Shown here one piece after another: positions 26,576 to 35,077 of a stretch of DNA of 35,759 nucleotides. A program made the position numbers and the translations under genes. This DNA is from Streptomyces misionensis (lineage in GTDB: Bacteria > Actinomycetota > Actinomycetes > Streptomycetales > Streptomycetaceae), in the NCBI RefSeq assembly GCF_007896895.1, contig NZ_VOGW01000003.1:1-35759 (forward strand). The letters run 5' to 3'. How positions within the stretch are numbered: position 1 is the first letter of the stretch; the number at the start of each line of letters is the position of its first letter. The notes beneath the pieces are model-generated. The model was not told the origin of the DNA. It saw nothing but the letters and a program-made list of their open reading frames with translations, and did no database searches.

Positions 26576-27805
26576 TCAGGCGGCCTCCCGTTCCGGGCGG
26601 TGGTGCAGGACCGGGCGGGAGAGCAGGCCGTAGGCGTGGGCCGCCGAGACCAGGGTCATGTGCCGGTGCCAGCCGGGGAACGAGCGTCCCTCGAAGTCGA
26701 GCAGCCCGCCGTGCTCGCCCAAAGCGGACACGGTCGTCAGGGTGCGGGCGTGCAGCGAGGCGAGGGCGAGCAGGTCGGCCATCCTGCGCTCCGGCAAGTT
26801 GGTCAGCCAGATGCGCCTCGGCAGCTTGCGGACGGGGTCCCACTCGGCGAAGACTCGGCCGACCGAGGGGACGCGGCCATGACCGGGGCGCAGGCCTGGG
26901 ATCTCGGCCGGGCTCGAGATCACCTGGATTCGACGCGGGCGTCCGTCCGGACCGACCGTCACGGCCACGTCGGGATGCCGGATACCGTCGCGCAGCAGCA
27001 ACTGGCGGGCGGAGAGCGGCGGCAGCGGCTCATGCTGTGCCCGCCCGATGTACGGCTCAGGAGCGGGGGCGAGCGGCAGCTGACCGCTCACCGCGAGCAC
27101 GAAGCCGTGCCCGCGCCCGTGCGGCCGCTCGATCAGCGGCCGCACGTCCGTCACGCCGGTGAGATCCGCCACCACCGGCGCCCGCACCAGCCCCGGCTGC
27201 GCCGCCAGCCCGTCGACGAGGTCCAGGGCCTGCGCCCACAAGGCCTGCTGCCGGGTCTCCTCGGGGATCCGCGCCCGGCGTCGTGCTTCTGCGTCACCCA
27301 CCCACTGCTCGGGCAGGTGCAGCCGCCAGTCCACCGGGACCTGTCCCTCCTCGCCGGACAGGAACAGGGCCAGGCCGAGCTGGCAGTTGACGATTCGGCC
27401 CTGCTCGCGGACGAACCGACGGTGGACCCCGACCGAGTGCGCGCCCCGCTTGGGCAGGACCGTCGGTGCGAGGGTCCAGGCGCGCACGGTCAGCCGCTCG
27501 CCGGTCCAGCGGACCAGCTCGCTGCGGGTGACGTCCCAGTCCCAGGGGCTCGCGTTGACGAACTGCTGCAGCGACTGGGACGCGGTCGGTGACGACGTCA
27601 CGGCCTCGGCCATTCGGCGCAGGGTCTTCTTGCCCGGGGTCGCCAGCAGACCCTGCAGGTACACCTGGCCCCATCGCTGCTGGTCGACACGGTGCAGATG
27701 GCCGAACAGCCGCTGGGTGAAGGCGGTGAAGTCGGCGCGGCCGTCTGCCGGCCGTCTCCGCCCGCGCATCTCCCGTCCGTCCCGAACCTCTCGAATCGCT
27801 GACAC
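26576..27805 (-). CDS. IS701-type transposase homologue, catalytically degenerate, probably domesticated
   Basis: A 409-residue protein with the IS701/DDE_5 architecture. It has an N-terminal FGHLHRVDQQRWGQVYLQGL block (34-53), then SLQQFVNASPWDWD, PKRGAHSVGVHRRF (118-131) and a C-terminal RSFPGWHRHMTLVSAAHAY. Active members have an Asp-Asp pair just before the PKKGTHSVGV block; here the segment reads TLAPTVLPKRG with Ala113-Pro114 in that place. VVADL (211-215) keeps the second Asp. I see no terminal inverted repeats. The GTG at 27805 follows GGGGATGGA. It is divergent from the TetR gene, with an operator-like site between. Probably a non-transposing protein with another role. Confidence 0.78.
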   Translation of the reverse strand: MSAIREVRDGREMRGRRRPADGRADFTAFTQRLFGHLHRVDQQRWGQVYLQGLLATPGKKTLRRMAEAVTSSPTASQSLQQFVNASPWDWDVTRSELVRWTGERLTVRAWTLAPTVLPKRGAHSVGVHRRFVREQGRIVNCQLGLALFLSGEEGQVPVDWRLHLPEQWVGDAEARRRARIPEETRQQALWAQALDLVDGLAAQPGLVRAPVVADLTGVTDVRPLIERPHGRGHGFVLAVSGQLPLAPAPEPYIGRAQHEPLPPLSARQLLLRDGIRHPDVAVTVGPDGRPRRIQVISSPAEIPGLRPGHGRVPSVGRVFAEWDPVRKLPRRIWLTNLPERRMADLLALASLHARTLTTVSALGEHGGLLDFEGRSFPGWHRHMTLVSAAHAYGLLSRPVLHHRPEREAA

Positions 27806-27852
27806 TCCATCCCCCTCGGTGCGGTGCGGTGCGATCCAGTCGAACACCCAAA

Positions 27853-27873
27853 GCATAGAGAACGTTCGCTTTG
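27853..27873. promoter_or_regulatory. ARE-like operator between the IS701-like gene and the TetR gene
   Basis: GCATAGAGAACGTTCGCTTTG aligns without gaps to the reverse complement of the site at 35090-35109 and the base beside it, matching 15 or 16 of 21 positions. The shared frame is CATAnAGAnCGTTC followed by TTT. It lies 48 bases from one start and 93 from the other, in the divergent promoter region. Confidence 0.6.
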
Positions 27874-27965
27874 TTTCGCGCCAAGTGTGCGCGACTTTGG
27901 CGAGTTCGCCCCTCCTTAGACCTCCCAGCAGGGGAAATGTCAGAACTCGGCATATGGAGGAGCAC

Positions 27966-28529
27966 ATGCAGGAGAGAGCCGCAAAGACGCACGACGCCCT
28001 GATTCGAGCTGCCGCGGAGGAGTTCGACAGACAGGGGTACGAGGGTGCCTCGCTGTCCAGGGTCAGCAAGGGAGCGTGTGCCTCGATGGGGGCGCTGACC
28101 TTCCACTTCCCCACCAAACGGGACCTCGCCGTCGCGGTGCGCGCGGCCGGCCGCGACGCCGTCGCCCACGTGGTGCGCGACGCGGCCGACGACACCCGGG
28201 CGCCGCTGGAAGCGCTGGAGGGGCTGACCTTCGCGCTGGTACGGCTGCTGGAGCGGGACGTGGTGGCCCGCGCGGCGGCCCGGCTGGAGCGGGACTCGCC
28301 GCCCGGCGGTCCGGAGGCGTGGCCGGTGCGGGAGTGGACCAGGGCTCTGCGGGCCCTGCTGGAGCGCGCCACCGTCGCCGGCGAGCTCCGGCCGGGTGTG
28401 TCGCTGGACACTGCCGGGGTGCTGCTGACCTGGCTGGTGGAGGGCAGCCGTGTGGTGCCGGCCGGGTGGGCCGAGGAGATGTGGGAGGTGCTGCTCCATG
28501 GGTTGAGCGCGAAACCGCCGCCGCGCTGA
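27966..28529 (+). CDS. TetR-family regulator, ArpA/gamma-butyrolactone-receptor-like
   Basis: A 187-residue regulator. The helix-turn-helix covers about 10-57 and ends in MGALTFHFPTKRDLAVAV, very like GALYFHFDSKEDLARAV of the receptor at 34298-34927. The ligand-binding half is shorter and less conserved; Trp residues of the receptor pocket region are partly kept (VREWTRAL, LLTWLVEG). It may be a true receptor or a pseudo-receptor that binds other ligands. ATG 27966 follows GGAGG with 5-base spacing; an ATG at 27954 is possible. A strong hairpin (28779-28818) lies beyond. Confidence 0.85.
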   Translation: MQERAAKTHDALIRAAAEEFDRQGYEGASLSRVSKGACASMGALTFHFPTKRDLAVAVRAAGRDAVAHVVRDAADDTRAPLEALEGLTFALVRLLERDVVARAAARLERDSPPGGPEAWPVREWTRALRALLERATVAGELRPGVSLDTAGVLLTWLVEGSRVVPAGWAEEMWEVLLHGLSAKPPPR

Positions 28530-28646
28530 CCCGGCGAAGGGGGCCCGACCAGCCCTTCTGCGGAGGCGGGGAAGCCTGCCGAACGGCCGACGCCCGCCGG
28601 CCGCATGCCGCCCCGACCCGAGCCGAACGCCCGCCGGCCCCGAGCC

Positions 28647-28730
28647 GAGCGGGGGAAGACCGGCCGGAACCCGAGCGGGGGAAGACCAGTCGGAACCCGA
28701 CCCGAGCCGGGGAAGACCGGCCGGAATCCG
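28647..28730. repeat. Three-copy direct repeat, about 26 bp
   Basis: Copies at 28647, 28673 and 28704 share GAGC(G/C)GGGGAAGACC followed by CGGAA(C/T)CC. They lie in the non-coding gap after the TetR gene. Frames through the gap (28530-28897) look random. Confidence 0.75.
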
Positions 28731-28778
28731 TGGCTGCGCGACGCGACGCCGTCGCCGCCGAACTCGACGGCCGCCCAC

Positions 28779-28818
28779 GCAGAACGCTCGGCTGGGAAAC
28801 CCCAGCCGAGCGTTCTGC
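28779..28818. terminator. Bidirectional hairpin terminator, 18-bp stem
   Basis: The arms 28779-28796 and 28801-28818 pair perfectly around AAAC. It separates the TetR gene from the convergent transporter fragment. Confidence 0.92.
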
Positions 28819-28897
28819 ACAGACTGCTCACGGCCTGGTCGACACGTCCACGCCCCAAGGAACCGCCGGTCGGGGCCCCTTCGTCGTACCCGCGGGG

Positions 28898-29340
28898 CTA
28901 CGCCCCCGGCACTCCGGCGAGCTCCCGCTGGACGTCCGCGAGGGACCGGTTCTTGGTCTCCGGGACCGTGCGGACGACGAAGAGGGCGGCCCCGCCCGAC
29001 ACCGCGGCGAAGAACCAGAACACCGCGCTCTTCCCGACCAGATCGGCGGCCGGCAGGAACATCTGTCCGACCACGAAGTTGGTCGCCCAGTTCACCAGCG
29101 CGCACACCGCGCCACCGCGTGCCCGCGCCTGGGGCGGGAACAGCTCCGCCGCGAGGATCCAGAAGACGGGACCGAGCCCGACCGCGAACGCCGCCACGTA
29201 GGTCACCATGCACACCAGTGCCGTCACATTGGTCACCGGCCCCGACGGCAGACCGAGCACCACACCCAGGGCGACCAGCGAGAGCGCCATCCCGCCGAGC
29301 GAGAACAGCAGCAGCGGCCGCCGCCCGGGACGCCAACCCG
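28898..29340 (-). pseudogene. Sugar-porter MFS transporter, C-terminal fragment
   Basis: About 145 residues match the end of a sugar/H+ symporter: GRRPLLLFSLGG, then FWILAAELFPPQARARGG and a final VPETKNRSLADVQREL signature. Four or so membrane segments remain of the usual twelve. The frame continues upstream to 29527, but that part is antisense to the next gene and has no transporter similarity, so the N-terminal two-thirds are gone. Non-functional remnant. Confidence 0.8.
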
Positions 29341-29489
29341 TCGCGCCCACTTCGGCATGTCCGCCGACTTCCGGAACTCGCCCTTGCCGACGCCCGCCGC
29401 AGGCCCGAGAGTCCAGGCGAGCCCGGGTGGCAGAACCCGGCACCGACGCGTCCGTCACCCAGGCGGACCGAGCCCGAACGGAGCGAACT

Positions 29490-30467
29490 GTGAGCACACT
29501 TCCCGGAGCCCGGGCCGTCCACCACATCGCCTACACCGTGCCCGACCTGGACCAGGCGGTGAGCTTCTTCGTCGACGTCATCGGCGCCGAACTCGCCTAC
29601 ACGCTGGGCCCGGTGGAGGACCGCGAGGGCGACTGGATGACCCGCAAGCTCGATGTCCACCCGGCGGCCTCGGCGAAGATCGCGATGCTGCGCCTCGGCC
29701 CGGTGACCAACCTGGAGCTGTTCGAGTACTCCTCGCCCGACCAGGACCGCGCCCGCCCCCGCAACAGCGACTGGGGCGGCCACCACTTCGCGATCTACGT
29801 CGACGACGTCGACAAGGCAGCCGCCTATCTGCGCGACGTTCCCGGCGTCACCGTCCTCGACGAACCGGAAACCATCACCGAGGGCCCGATCGCAGGCGAC
29901 CGCTGGGTCTATTTCACCACTCCGTGGGGCCTGCACATGGAACTCATCAACATGCCCGCCGGAATGCCCTACGAGGAATCCACGGACACCCGCCTCTATC
30001 TCCCCGAGGAGAACTGGGACGCGCACCGTCCCGTCGCGCCGGTGGACGAATCCGTGAACAGCAATCCGTTCAACCGGAAGGTCATCGAGGAATTCCGTAC
30101 GAACGGCGGCCGGGTGGCCGACTTCGGCGAGGTCCCGCTGCTGCTGCTCACCACCAGGGGCAGGCGCAGCGGCACGGTCCGCACCACCCCGCTGGTGCAC
30201 CTGGAGCACGAGGGCCGGCACATCGTCTTCGCCGCCAACGGCGGGTCCGACACGCACCCGGCCTGGTACCGCAACCTGGTCGCCGCAGGCAGCGGCACGG
30301 TCGAGCTGCCCGGCGGCCGCCGCTTCCTGGCCCGCCCCGAGCCCGTGCCGGCCGCCGAACACGAGGAGCTGTGGGCCCTGCAGACCGCCCAGGACCCCAA
30401 CTTCGCCCAGTTCCGCGGTAGGACCGGCCGTGCCATCCCGGTCGTCGAACTGGTTCCGGTCGGCTGA
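29490..30467 (+). CDS. Fusion of a VOC (glyoxalase/dioxygenase-like) domain and a deazaflavin-dependent nitroreductase (DDN) domain
   Basis: A 325-residue two-domain protein. Residues 8-160 form a VOC domain with possible metal ligands in HHIAYTV (His11/His12), GGHHFAIYVDD (His98/His99) and HMELIN (Glu151). Residues 193-323 match the F420-binding DDN family: NRKVIEEFRTNGGRV, LLLLTTRGRRSGTVRTTPL and GSDTHPAWYRNLVA. The linker (161-192) is Pro/Glu-rich. The GTG at 29490 has GGAG upstream. Its stop is 28 bases before the acyl-CoA ligase gene, suggesting an operon. The substrate is unknown; redox chemistry on an aromatic or acyl compound is a guess. Confidence 0.85.
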   Translation: MSTLPGARAVHHIAYTVPDLDQAVSFFVDVIGAELAYTLGPVEDREGDWMTRKLDVHPAASAKIAMLRLGPVTNLELFEYSSPDQDRARPRNSDWGGHHFAIYVDDVDKAAAYLRDVPGVTVLDEPETITEGPIAGDRWVYFTTPWGLHMELINMPAGMPYEESTDTRLYLPEENWDAHRPVAPVDESVNSNPFNRKVIEEFRTNGGRVADFGEVPLLLLTTRGRRSGTVRTTPLVHLEHEGRHIVFAANGGSDTHPAWYRNLVAAGSGTVELPGGRRFLARPEPVPAAEHEELWALQTAQDPNFAQFRGRTGRAIPVVELVPVG

Positions 30468-30495
30468 GCCACACCGTCGTACGAGAAGAGGCACT

Positions 30496-31960
30496 GTGCC
30501 GGAGACCGTCGCCACCGAGGAGTTCCGGGCAGCCCGGGACTTCCTGCTGGCCCACCGCGAGGACTACGCCACCGCCCACGAGGGCTTCCGGTGGCCGCGT
30601 CCCGAACACTTCAACTGGGCGCTGGACTGGTTCGACGTCATCGCGGAAGGCAATGACCGCACCGCACTGCAGATCGTGGAGGAGGACGGCAGCGGGACGA
30701 AGCTGTCCTTCGCCGAGTTGTCCGAGCGCTCCAGCCGGATCGCCATGGGGCTGCGGGAGACCGGGGTCCGGGCGGGCGACCGGATCCTCGTCATGCTCGG
30801 CAACCAGGTGGAGCTCTGGGAGACGGCGCTGGCCGCGATGAAGCTGCGCGCGGTACTCGTCCCGGCGCCCCCGCTGCTCGGCCCGGCGGACCTGCGTGAC
30901 CGGGTCGGCAGAGGGAAGGTGAAGCACGTCATCGCCCGGGACCCGGCCAGGTTCGCCGAGGTGCCCGGCGGCCACACCAGGATCGCGGTGGGAGAGGACC
31001 GGCCCGAGGGCTGGCTGCCGTACGACCGGCTGCGCGCCGCCTGCGCCGACTTCGTCCCCGACGGCCCCACCCCGGCCGACACCACACTGCTGCTCTACTT
31101 CACCTCGGGCACCACCGCCCGCCCCAAACTGGTGGAGCACACCCACACCTCGTACCCGATCGGGCACCTGTCGACCATGTACTGGATCGGCCTGAAGCCC
31201 GGTGACGTCCATCTGAACATCTCCTCGCCGGGCTGGGCCAAGCACGCCTGGTCGAACCTGTTCGCACCGTGGAACGCGGAGGCGACGGTCTTCGTCCACA
31301 ACTACGGCCGGTTCGACGCGGCCCGGTTGATGGCGGAGATGGACCGGCACGGGGTGACCTCCTTCTGCGCCCCGCCGACGGTGTGGCGGATGCTGGTCCA
31401 GGCCGACCTGACGCAGCTGCGCAGGCCGCCGCGCGAGGTGGTGGCGGCGGGGGAGCCGCTCAATCCCGAGGTGATCGAACAGGTGCGGCGGGCGTGGGGG
31501 GTGACCGTCCGGGACGGGTTCGGGCAGACGGAGACGGCCGTGCAGATCGCCAACAGTCCGGGACAACCCTTGAAGACCGGTTCGATGGGCCGCCCGAGTC
31601 CGGGGTACCGGGTGGAGCTGCTGGACCCGGTGTCCGGGGCCCCGGGCGCCGCGGAGGGCGAGATCGCGCTGGATCTGTCGGTGCGGCCGGTGGGGCTGAT
31701 GGCCGGCTATCACGGAGATCCGGACCGTACCGCGCAGGCGCTGGCCGGGGGTTACTACCGCACCGGTGACATCGGCTCGCGTGACGCCGACGGGTACATC
31801 ACGTACGTCGGGCGGGCGGACGACGTGTTCAAGGCGTCGGACTACAAGATCAGCCCGTTCGAGCTGGAGAGCGCGCTGCTGGAGCACGAGGCGGTGGCGG
31901 AGGCGGCGGTCGTGCCGGCCCCGGACGCGCTGCGGCTGGCGGTGCCGAAGGCGTGGAGCG
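30496..31960 (+). pseudogene. Acyl-CoA ligase (AMP-binding, MACS/ACS-like), C-terminally truncated
   Basis: About 487 residues match adenylate-forming acyl-CoA synthetases. They include the P-loop YFTSGTTARPK (about 200-210), GFGQTETAVQ (341-350), GGYYRTGDIG near 420 and the hinge GRADDVFKASDYKIS near 440. Similarity stops at VPKAW near 31955, before the final subdomain with the catalytic Lys of the PKTxxGKxxR motif. The frame stays open to 32526, but only as antisense of the MFS gene, giving a nonsense tail. The GTG at 30496 follows GAAGAGG. It is probably inactive for thioester formation. Confidence 0.8.
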
Positions 31961-32631
31961 GAGACGACGTAACGGCTCTGGGCGCGCAGGGCGCCTTGGC
32001 CGCTGTTCGCCACCGGCGGGACCACCGCGAGGGTCAGGGCCAGGGCGACACAGGCGAGCAGGGCGATGCCGGCGAACACCGACTGCCACGGCAGGACATG
32101 GCCCGCGTAGGTGGCCAGGGGCACGCCCAGGAGATTGGCGGAGGCGATGCCTCCGAAGACGACGGCCACCGCACGGCCCTTGCGGTCGGGGCCGACCAGG
32201 GACGCGGCGGCGGCCGACGCCACCCCGACGAACAGCCCGTGCACGGCCCCTGCGACGGCCCGGACGGCGAGCAGCGCGGCGAGCCCCGGAGCGAGCGCGG
32301 TCAGGCCGTTGGCGGCCGCGTACACCGCCAGCGCGCAGCACAGCAGCGGACGGCGCGGCATCCGGATGGTCAGCGCGGTCAGCGAGGGACCGCCGACGCA
32401 GACCCCGAGCGCGTAGGCGGTCACCAGGAGGCCCACGGTCCCCACGGAGATGTGCAGCCCGGCCGCGATCCGGTCCAGCACACCGACGGCGACGAATTCG
32501 GCGGTGCCCACGACGAACGCGCTTAGACCGAGGACGAGCAGGGCGGCCTGGTTCCTGTGCCGCGGTGAACTGCGCGGCGGCCGGGCCTTGACGAGTTGCG
32601 TGGTGGCGACGGTCCGGGACACGGCTGACAC
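31961..32631 (-). pseudogene. MFS transporter (DHA1 drug/arabinose-efflux type), N-terminal half only
   Basis: About 215 residues give the first six membrane segments of a DHA1-family exporter: LGLSAFVVGTAEFVAVGVL, LLVTAYALGVCVGGP, and a GLFVGVASAAAASLV segment. The GTG at 32631 has AAGGAG six bases upstream. After VVPPVANSGQGAL the similarity fades and the frame runs antisense through the ligase gene, so segments 7-12 are missing. Its broken end meets the broken end of the ligase at about 31955-31985. The exact junction cannot be fixed by eye. Confidence 0.78.
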
Positions 32632-32743
32632 GGCTGACTCCTTCGTAACGGCGACGGTGTGCCGCAAGGACATCAGCGTGAGCACGACATGTCGCCGCCA
32701 ACCACCCCAAGTCGCAACGGATTGCGGAACCGGGGCGAGCCGC

Positions 32744-33520
32744 TCAGGCGGCCGTCGTCCCCCCGTCGACCGGCATGGCCGCGCCCGTGACGAAGGAGGA
32801 GCGGTCGCCGCACAGCCAGACGGCGGCCTGGGCGACCTCGGTGGGGTCGGCCATCCGCTTCTGCAGGGTCTCCTCCTCGAACTGCCGCTCCAGCCGCGGC
32901 ACGTCCCGGACGACCTGGTCCATCATCTCGGTGCGGGTGCTGCCCACCACGAGCGCGTTGACCCGGATGCCGCGCTGCCCGTACTCGGCCGCGGCCGCCC
33001 TGGTGAGCCCGAGGACCGCGTGCTTGGCGGCGACGTACGCGGCCGACGCCCCGGTCGCGCGCTGCCCCGCGACGCTGGAGGTGTTGACGATGGCGCCGCC
33101 GCCGTTGCGAAGCATCTCGGGGATCTGGAAGCGCAGGCAGTTCCAGACGCCCCGCACATTGACGTCCATGGTCTGCTCGTAGACGTCCTGCGCGGTCTCG
33201 TGCAGCTCGGTGCCGGCGGTGGCGAACCCGGCGTTGTTGAAGGCGCAGTCGAGCCGGCCGAACCGGTCGACGCCGGCGCGTACGACCCGCTCGACGTCGG
33301 AGGCGGAGGTGATGTCCGCGGCGACCGCGAGGGCTCGCCCGCCGGCCTCGCCGATCTCCTCGACGAGTGCCCGCAGCCGCTCGTCACGCCGCGCGGTCAG
33401 CACGACGGCGGCGCCTTCCCGAGCGAACAGCCGAGCGGCAGCGGCCCCGATCCCACTGGAGGCGCCGGTGATCATGGCGACCTTGCCGTCGAGGACGAGT
33501 GAAGTGCTCCTGGTGCTCAC
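32744..33520 (-). CDS. Short-chain dehydrogenase/reductase in the butyrolactone operon
   Basis: A 258-residue classical SDR. The cofactor motif TGASSGIG is at 18-25 and NNAG at 95-98. The catalytic Ser148 or Ser149 lies in NTSSVAG, with Tyr162 and Lys166 (YVAAK). It ends with the usual PVDGG segment. The GTG at 33520 follows GGGGGGA and lies 31 bases after the HAD stop, so the receptor, HAD and SDR genes form one operon. Reductases at such loci (ScbB, BarS1) reduce the acyl-chain keto group of gamma-butyrolactones; that role here is inferred from position. Confidence 0.9.
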   Translation of the reverse strand: MSTRSTSLVLDGKVAMITGASSGIGAAAARLFAREGAAVVLTARRDERLRALVEEIGEAGGRALAVAADITSASDVERVVRAGVDRFGRLDCAFNNAGFATAGTELHETAQDVYEQTMDVNVRGVWNCLRFQIPEMLRNGGGAIVNTSSVAGQRATGASAAYVAAKHAVLGLTRAAAAEYGQRGIRVNALVVGSTRTEMMDQVVRDVPRLERQFEEETLQKRMADPTEVAQAAVWLCGDRSSFVTGAAMPVDGGTTAA

Positions 33521-33551
33521 GATGCGAAAATCCCCCCGTTGAACGACTTCT

Positions 33552-34280
33552 CTAGGCGGACGCGGCCGCGGACTCGGGCTCTGTCCAGAACGTGCCCCGC
33601 TCCAACTCCCCATCGACGACCCGCAGCAGCTCCTCGTCGATCGCATCCAGCGTCCCCACGACGTGCCGCACCCCCGCCTCCCGCATCAACTGCGGCTGGT
33701 GACTGTGCGCGAAGTCCGTCGGATGGCCGATGAATCCTACTCCCAACTCCTTTGCGGACTCGGCGACCCGTGCCACGTCATCGACGAACACCGCCTGGTC
33801 GTACGCCACTCCGAAGACCTCGGTCGTGATCTCGTGCAGCCCCGGCCGGAAGTCGTTCGTGCACACGTACCCGGGCCCGTCGAACAGCTCGGCCCACTCG
33901 CCGAGGAACCGCTCGAAGTGCTCGACGCCGAGCCCGCCGTAGCAGACCGTGCGCAACCCCAGCGCCCGCAGGCGCTCGACCAACGCGATCGCGCCCGGCG
34001 TCAGAACGACCGGGTGTTCGGCGAGGTAGACGTCGCGTTCCTCGAAATACGCGGCCAGTGCCTCCTCCCCGGTCAGCCCGCCGGGCAGCGCCGCCGCCAT
34101 GTTCCGGCCGGCGATGTGCTGGGGCTGGGAGAAGACGGAGCGCTCGAGGTCCGCCGAGTACCGGCCGCCGTTGCCGGTGATGAACCGGTGGATGACGGGG
34201 CTGAACGTGTCGTTGAGCAGCACCCCGTCGATATTGAGGGCCGCGAGCCTGAGGCGGGCGAAGGAAGCGGGCAGCGACAT
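33552..34280 (-). CDS. HAD-like protein in the butyrolactone operon, lacking the usual nucleophile
   Basis: A 242-residue protein with a HAD layout. Motif I reads ALNIDGVLLND with Asn16 where the nucleophilic Asp should be and Asp18 kept. The lysine motif appears as FRPG (Arg145), and motif IV FVDDV keeps Asp167-Asp168. A cap of about 70 residues follows motif I. The ATG at 34280 follows GGAGG and is 17 bases after the receptor stop. A phosphatase step is needed in gamma-butyrolactone synthesis, and HAD enzymes are the natural candidates. The altered motif makes ordinary phosphatase activity doubtful. The TAG stop lies in a CTAG. Confidence 0.82.
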   Translation of the reverse strand: MSLPASFARLRLAALNIDGVLLNDTFSPVIHRFITGNGGRYSADLERSVFSQPQHIAGRNMAAALPGGLTGEEALAAYFEERDVYLAEHPVVLTPGAIALVERLRALGLRTVCYGGLGVEHFERFLGEWAELFDGPGYVCTNDFRPGLHEITTEVFGVAYDQAVFVDDVARVAESAKELGVGFIGHPTDFAHSHQPQLMREAGVRHVVGTLDAIDEELLRVVDGELERGTFWTEPESAAASA

Positions 34281-34297
34281 GGAACCTCCGTGAACGG

Positions 34298-34927
34298 TCA
34301 GGCCGCGGACGTGCGGACCCGGTTGGGGCCGACCTCGATACGGGCGACGATCGCCGGGACCGCGATGCCGGGCAGGAGCAGCCGCCACATCCTCGTGACG
34401 CGCTCGATCAGGTCGGTGCGGCCGCTGGCCACGGCCGAGAACATCTGCATACCGGTACACGCCTCGACGACGAACTCGCCCACCTCGGCGGGGTCCACCC
34501 CGGCCTGCAGTTCCCCGCGCTCGTGCGCGTCCCGCAGGCAGTCGGCCATGATCCCGGACCAACTGCGGTACGGAGTGGCGTCCTGGACCCCGAAGGAGAC
34601 CTGCTCGTTGGTGAGCCGGACACCGGCCCGCAGCAGCGGGTCCTCCTGGAGTCGCCGGGACCAGGTGAGAGTGATGTCCACGAGGCGCTGGAGGCCGCGG
34701 GAGTCCAGCAGCGGAACGATGGTCTTGGGCTGGCTGTTCATCACCGCCCGGGCCAGGTCCTCCTTGGAGTCGAAGTGGAAGTAGAGCGCCCCCGCGGTGA
34801 GCCCGGCCCGTTTCAGGATCCGGTTGATGCTCGCCCCTGAGTAGCCGTACTCGTCGAAGGTCTCGGCCGCCGCCAACAGGAGTGACTCCCGGGTATGCAC
34901 TGCACGCTCCTGCTTCTCGCTGGCCAT
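34298..34927 (-). CDS. Gamma-butyrolactone receptor (ArpA/ScbR family)
   Basis: A 209-residue TetR-type repressor. The DNA-binding part (about 10-62) reads TRESLLLAAAETFDEYGYSG and GALYFHFDSKEDLARAV, a close ArpA/ScbR match. The ligand pocket region keeps Trp residues typical of the family (TLTWSRRLQED and YRSWSGIM). ATG 34927 follows AGGGAGG. Such receptors repress their own gene and antibiotic or morphology genes until a diffusible gamma-butyrolactone binds. It is divergent from the afsA homologue and has an operator-like site over its promoter, as expected for autoregulation. The first gene of an operon with HAD and SDR. Confidence 0.93.
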   Translation of the reverse strand: MASEKQERAVHTRESLLLAAAETFDEYGYSGASINRILKRAGLTAGALYFHFDSKEDLARAVMNSQPKTIVPLLDSRGLQRLVDITLTWSRRLQEDPLLRAGVRLTNEQVSFGVQDATPYRSWSGIMADCLRDAHERGELQAGVDPAEVGEFVVEACTGMQMFSAVASGRTDLIERVTRMWRLLLPGIAVPAIVARIEVGPNRVRTSAA

Positions 34928-34945
34928 CGGCTGTACCTCCCTGAA

Positions 34946-34965
34946 AGTAGAACGCTCCTTATGTT
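34946..34965. promoter_or_regulatory. ARE-like operator at the receptor promoter
   Basis: AGTAGAACGCTCCTTATGTT, a near copy of 35090-35109. It lies 19 bases before the receptor ATG and overlaps a possible -10 (TAACAT on the minus strand). Its position fits autorepression. Confidence 0.7.
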
Positions 34966-35077
34966 ACGGGCCCGATAGGTGTTTTGGGCAACCCCCAGGT
35001 TCTCGGGCAAAGAGCATCAATGCCCCCAATGGTCGACGGGTGGCTTTGCTGAATACTGAAGAACACCTTGCCTGCCC

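Noticed and set aside
28780..28790. AGAACGCTC in the terminator as a fourth ARE-like half-site
   Set aside because: The rest of the site follows the hairpin symmetry, not the operator pattern, and there is no promoter nearby.
29341..29527. N-terminal extension of the sugar-transporter frame
   Set aside because: This part lacks membrane segments and overlaps the VOC-DDN gene on the other strand.
31961..32526. C-terminal extension of the acyl-CoA ligase
   Set aside because: It is antisense to the MFS transporter fragment and has no ligase similarity.
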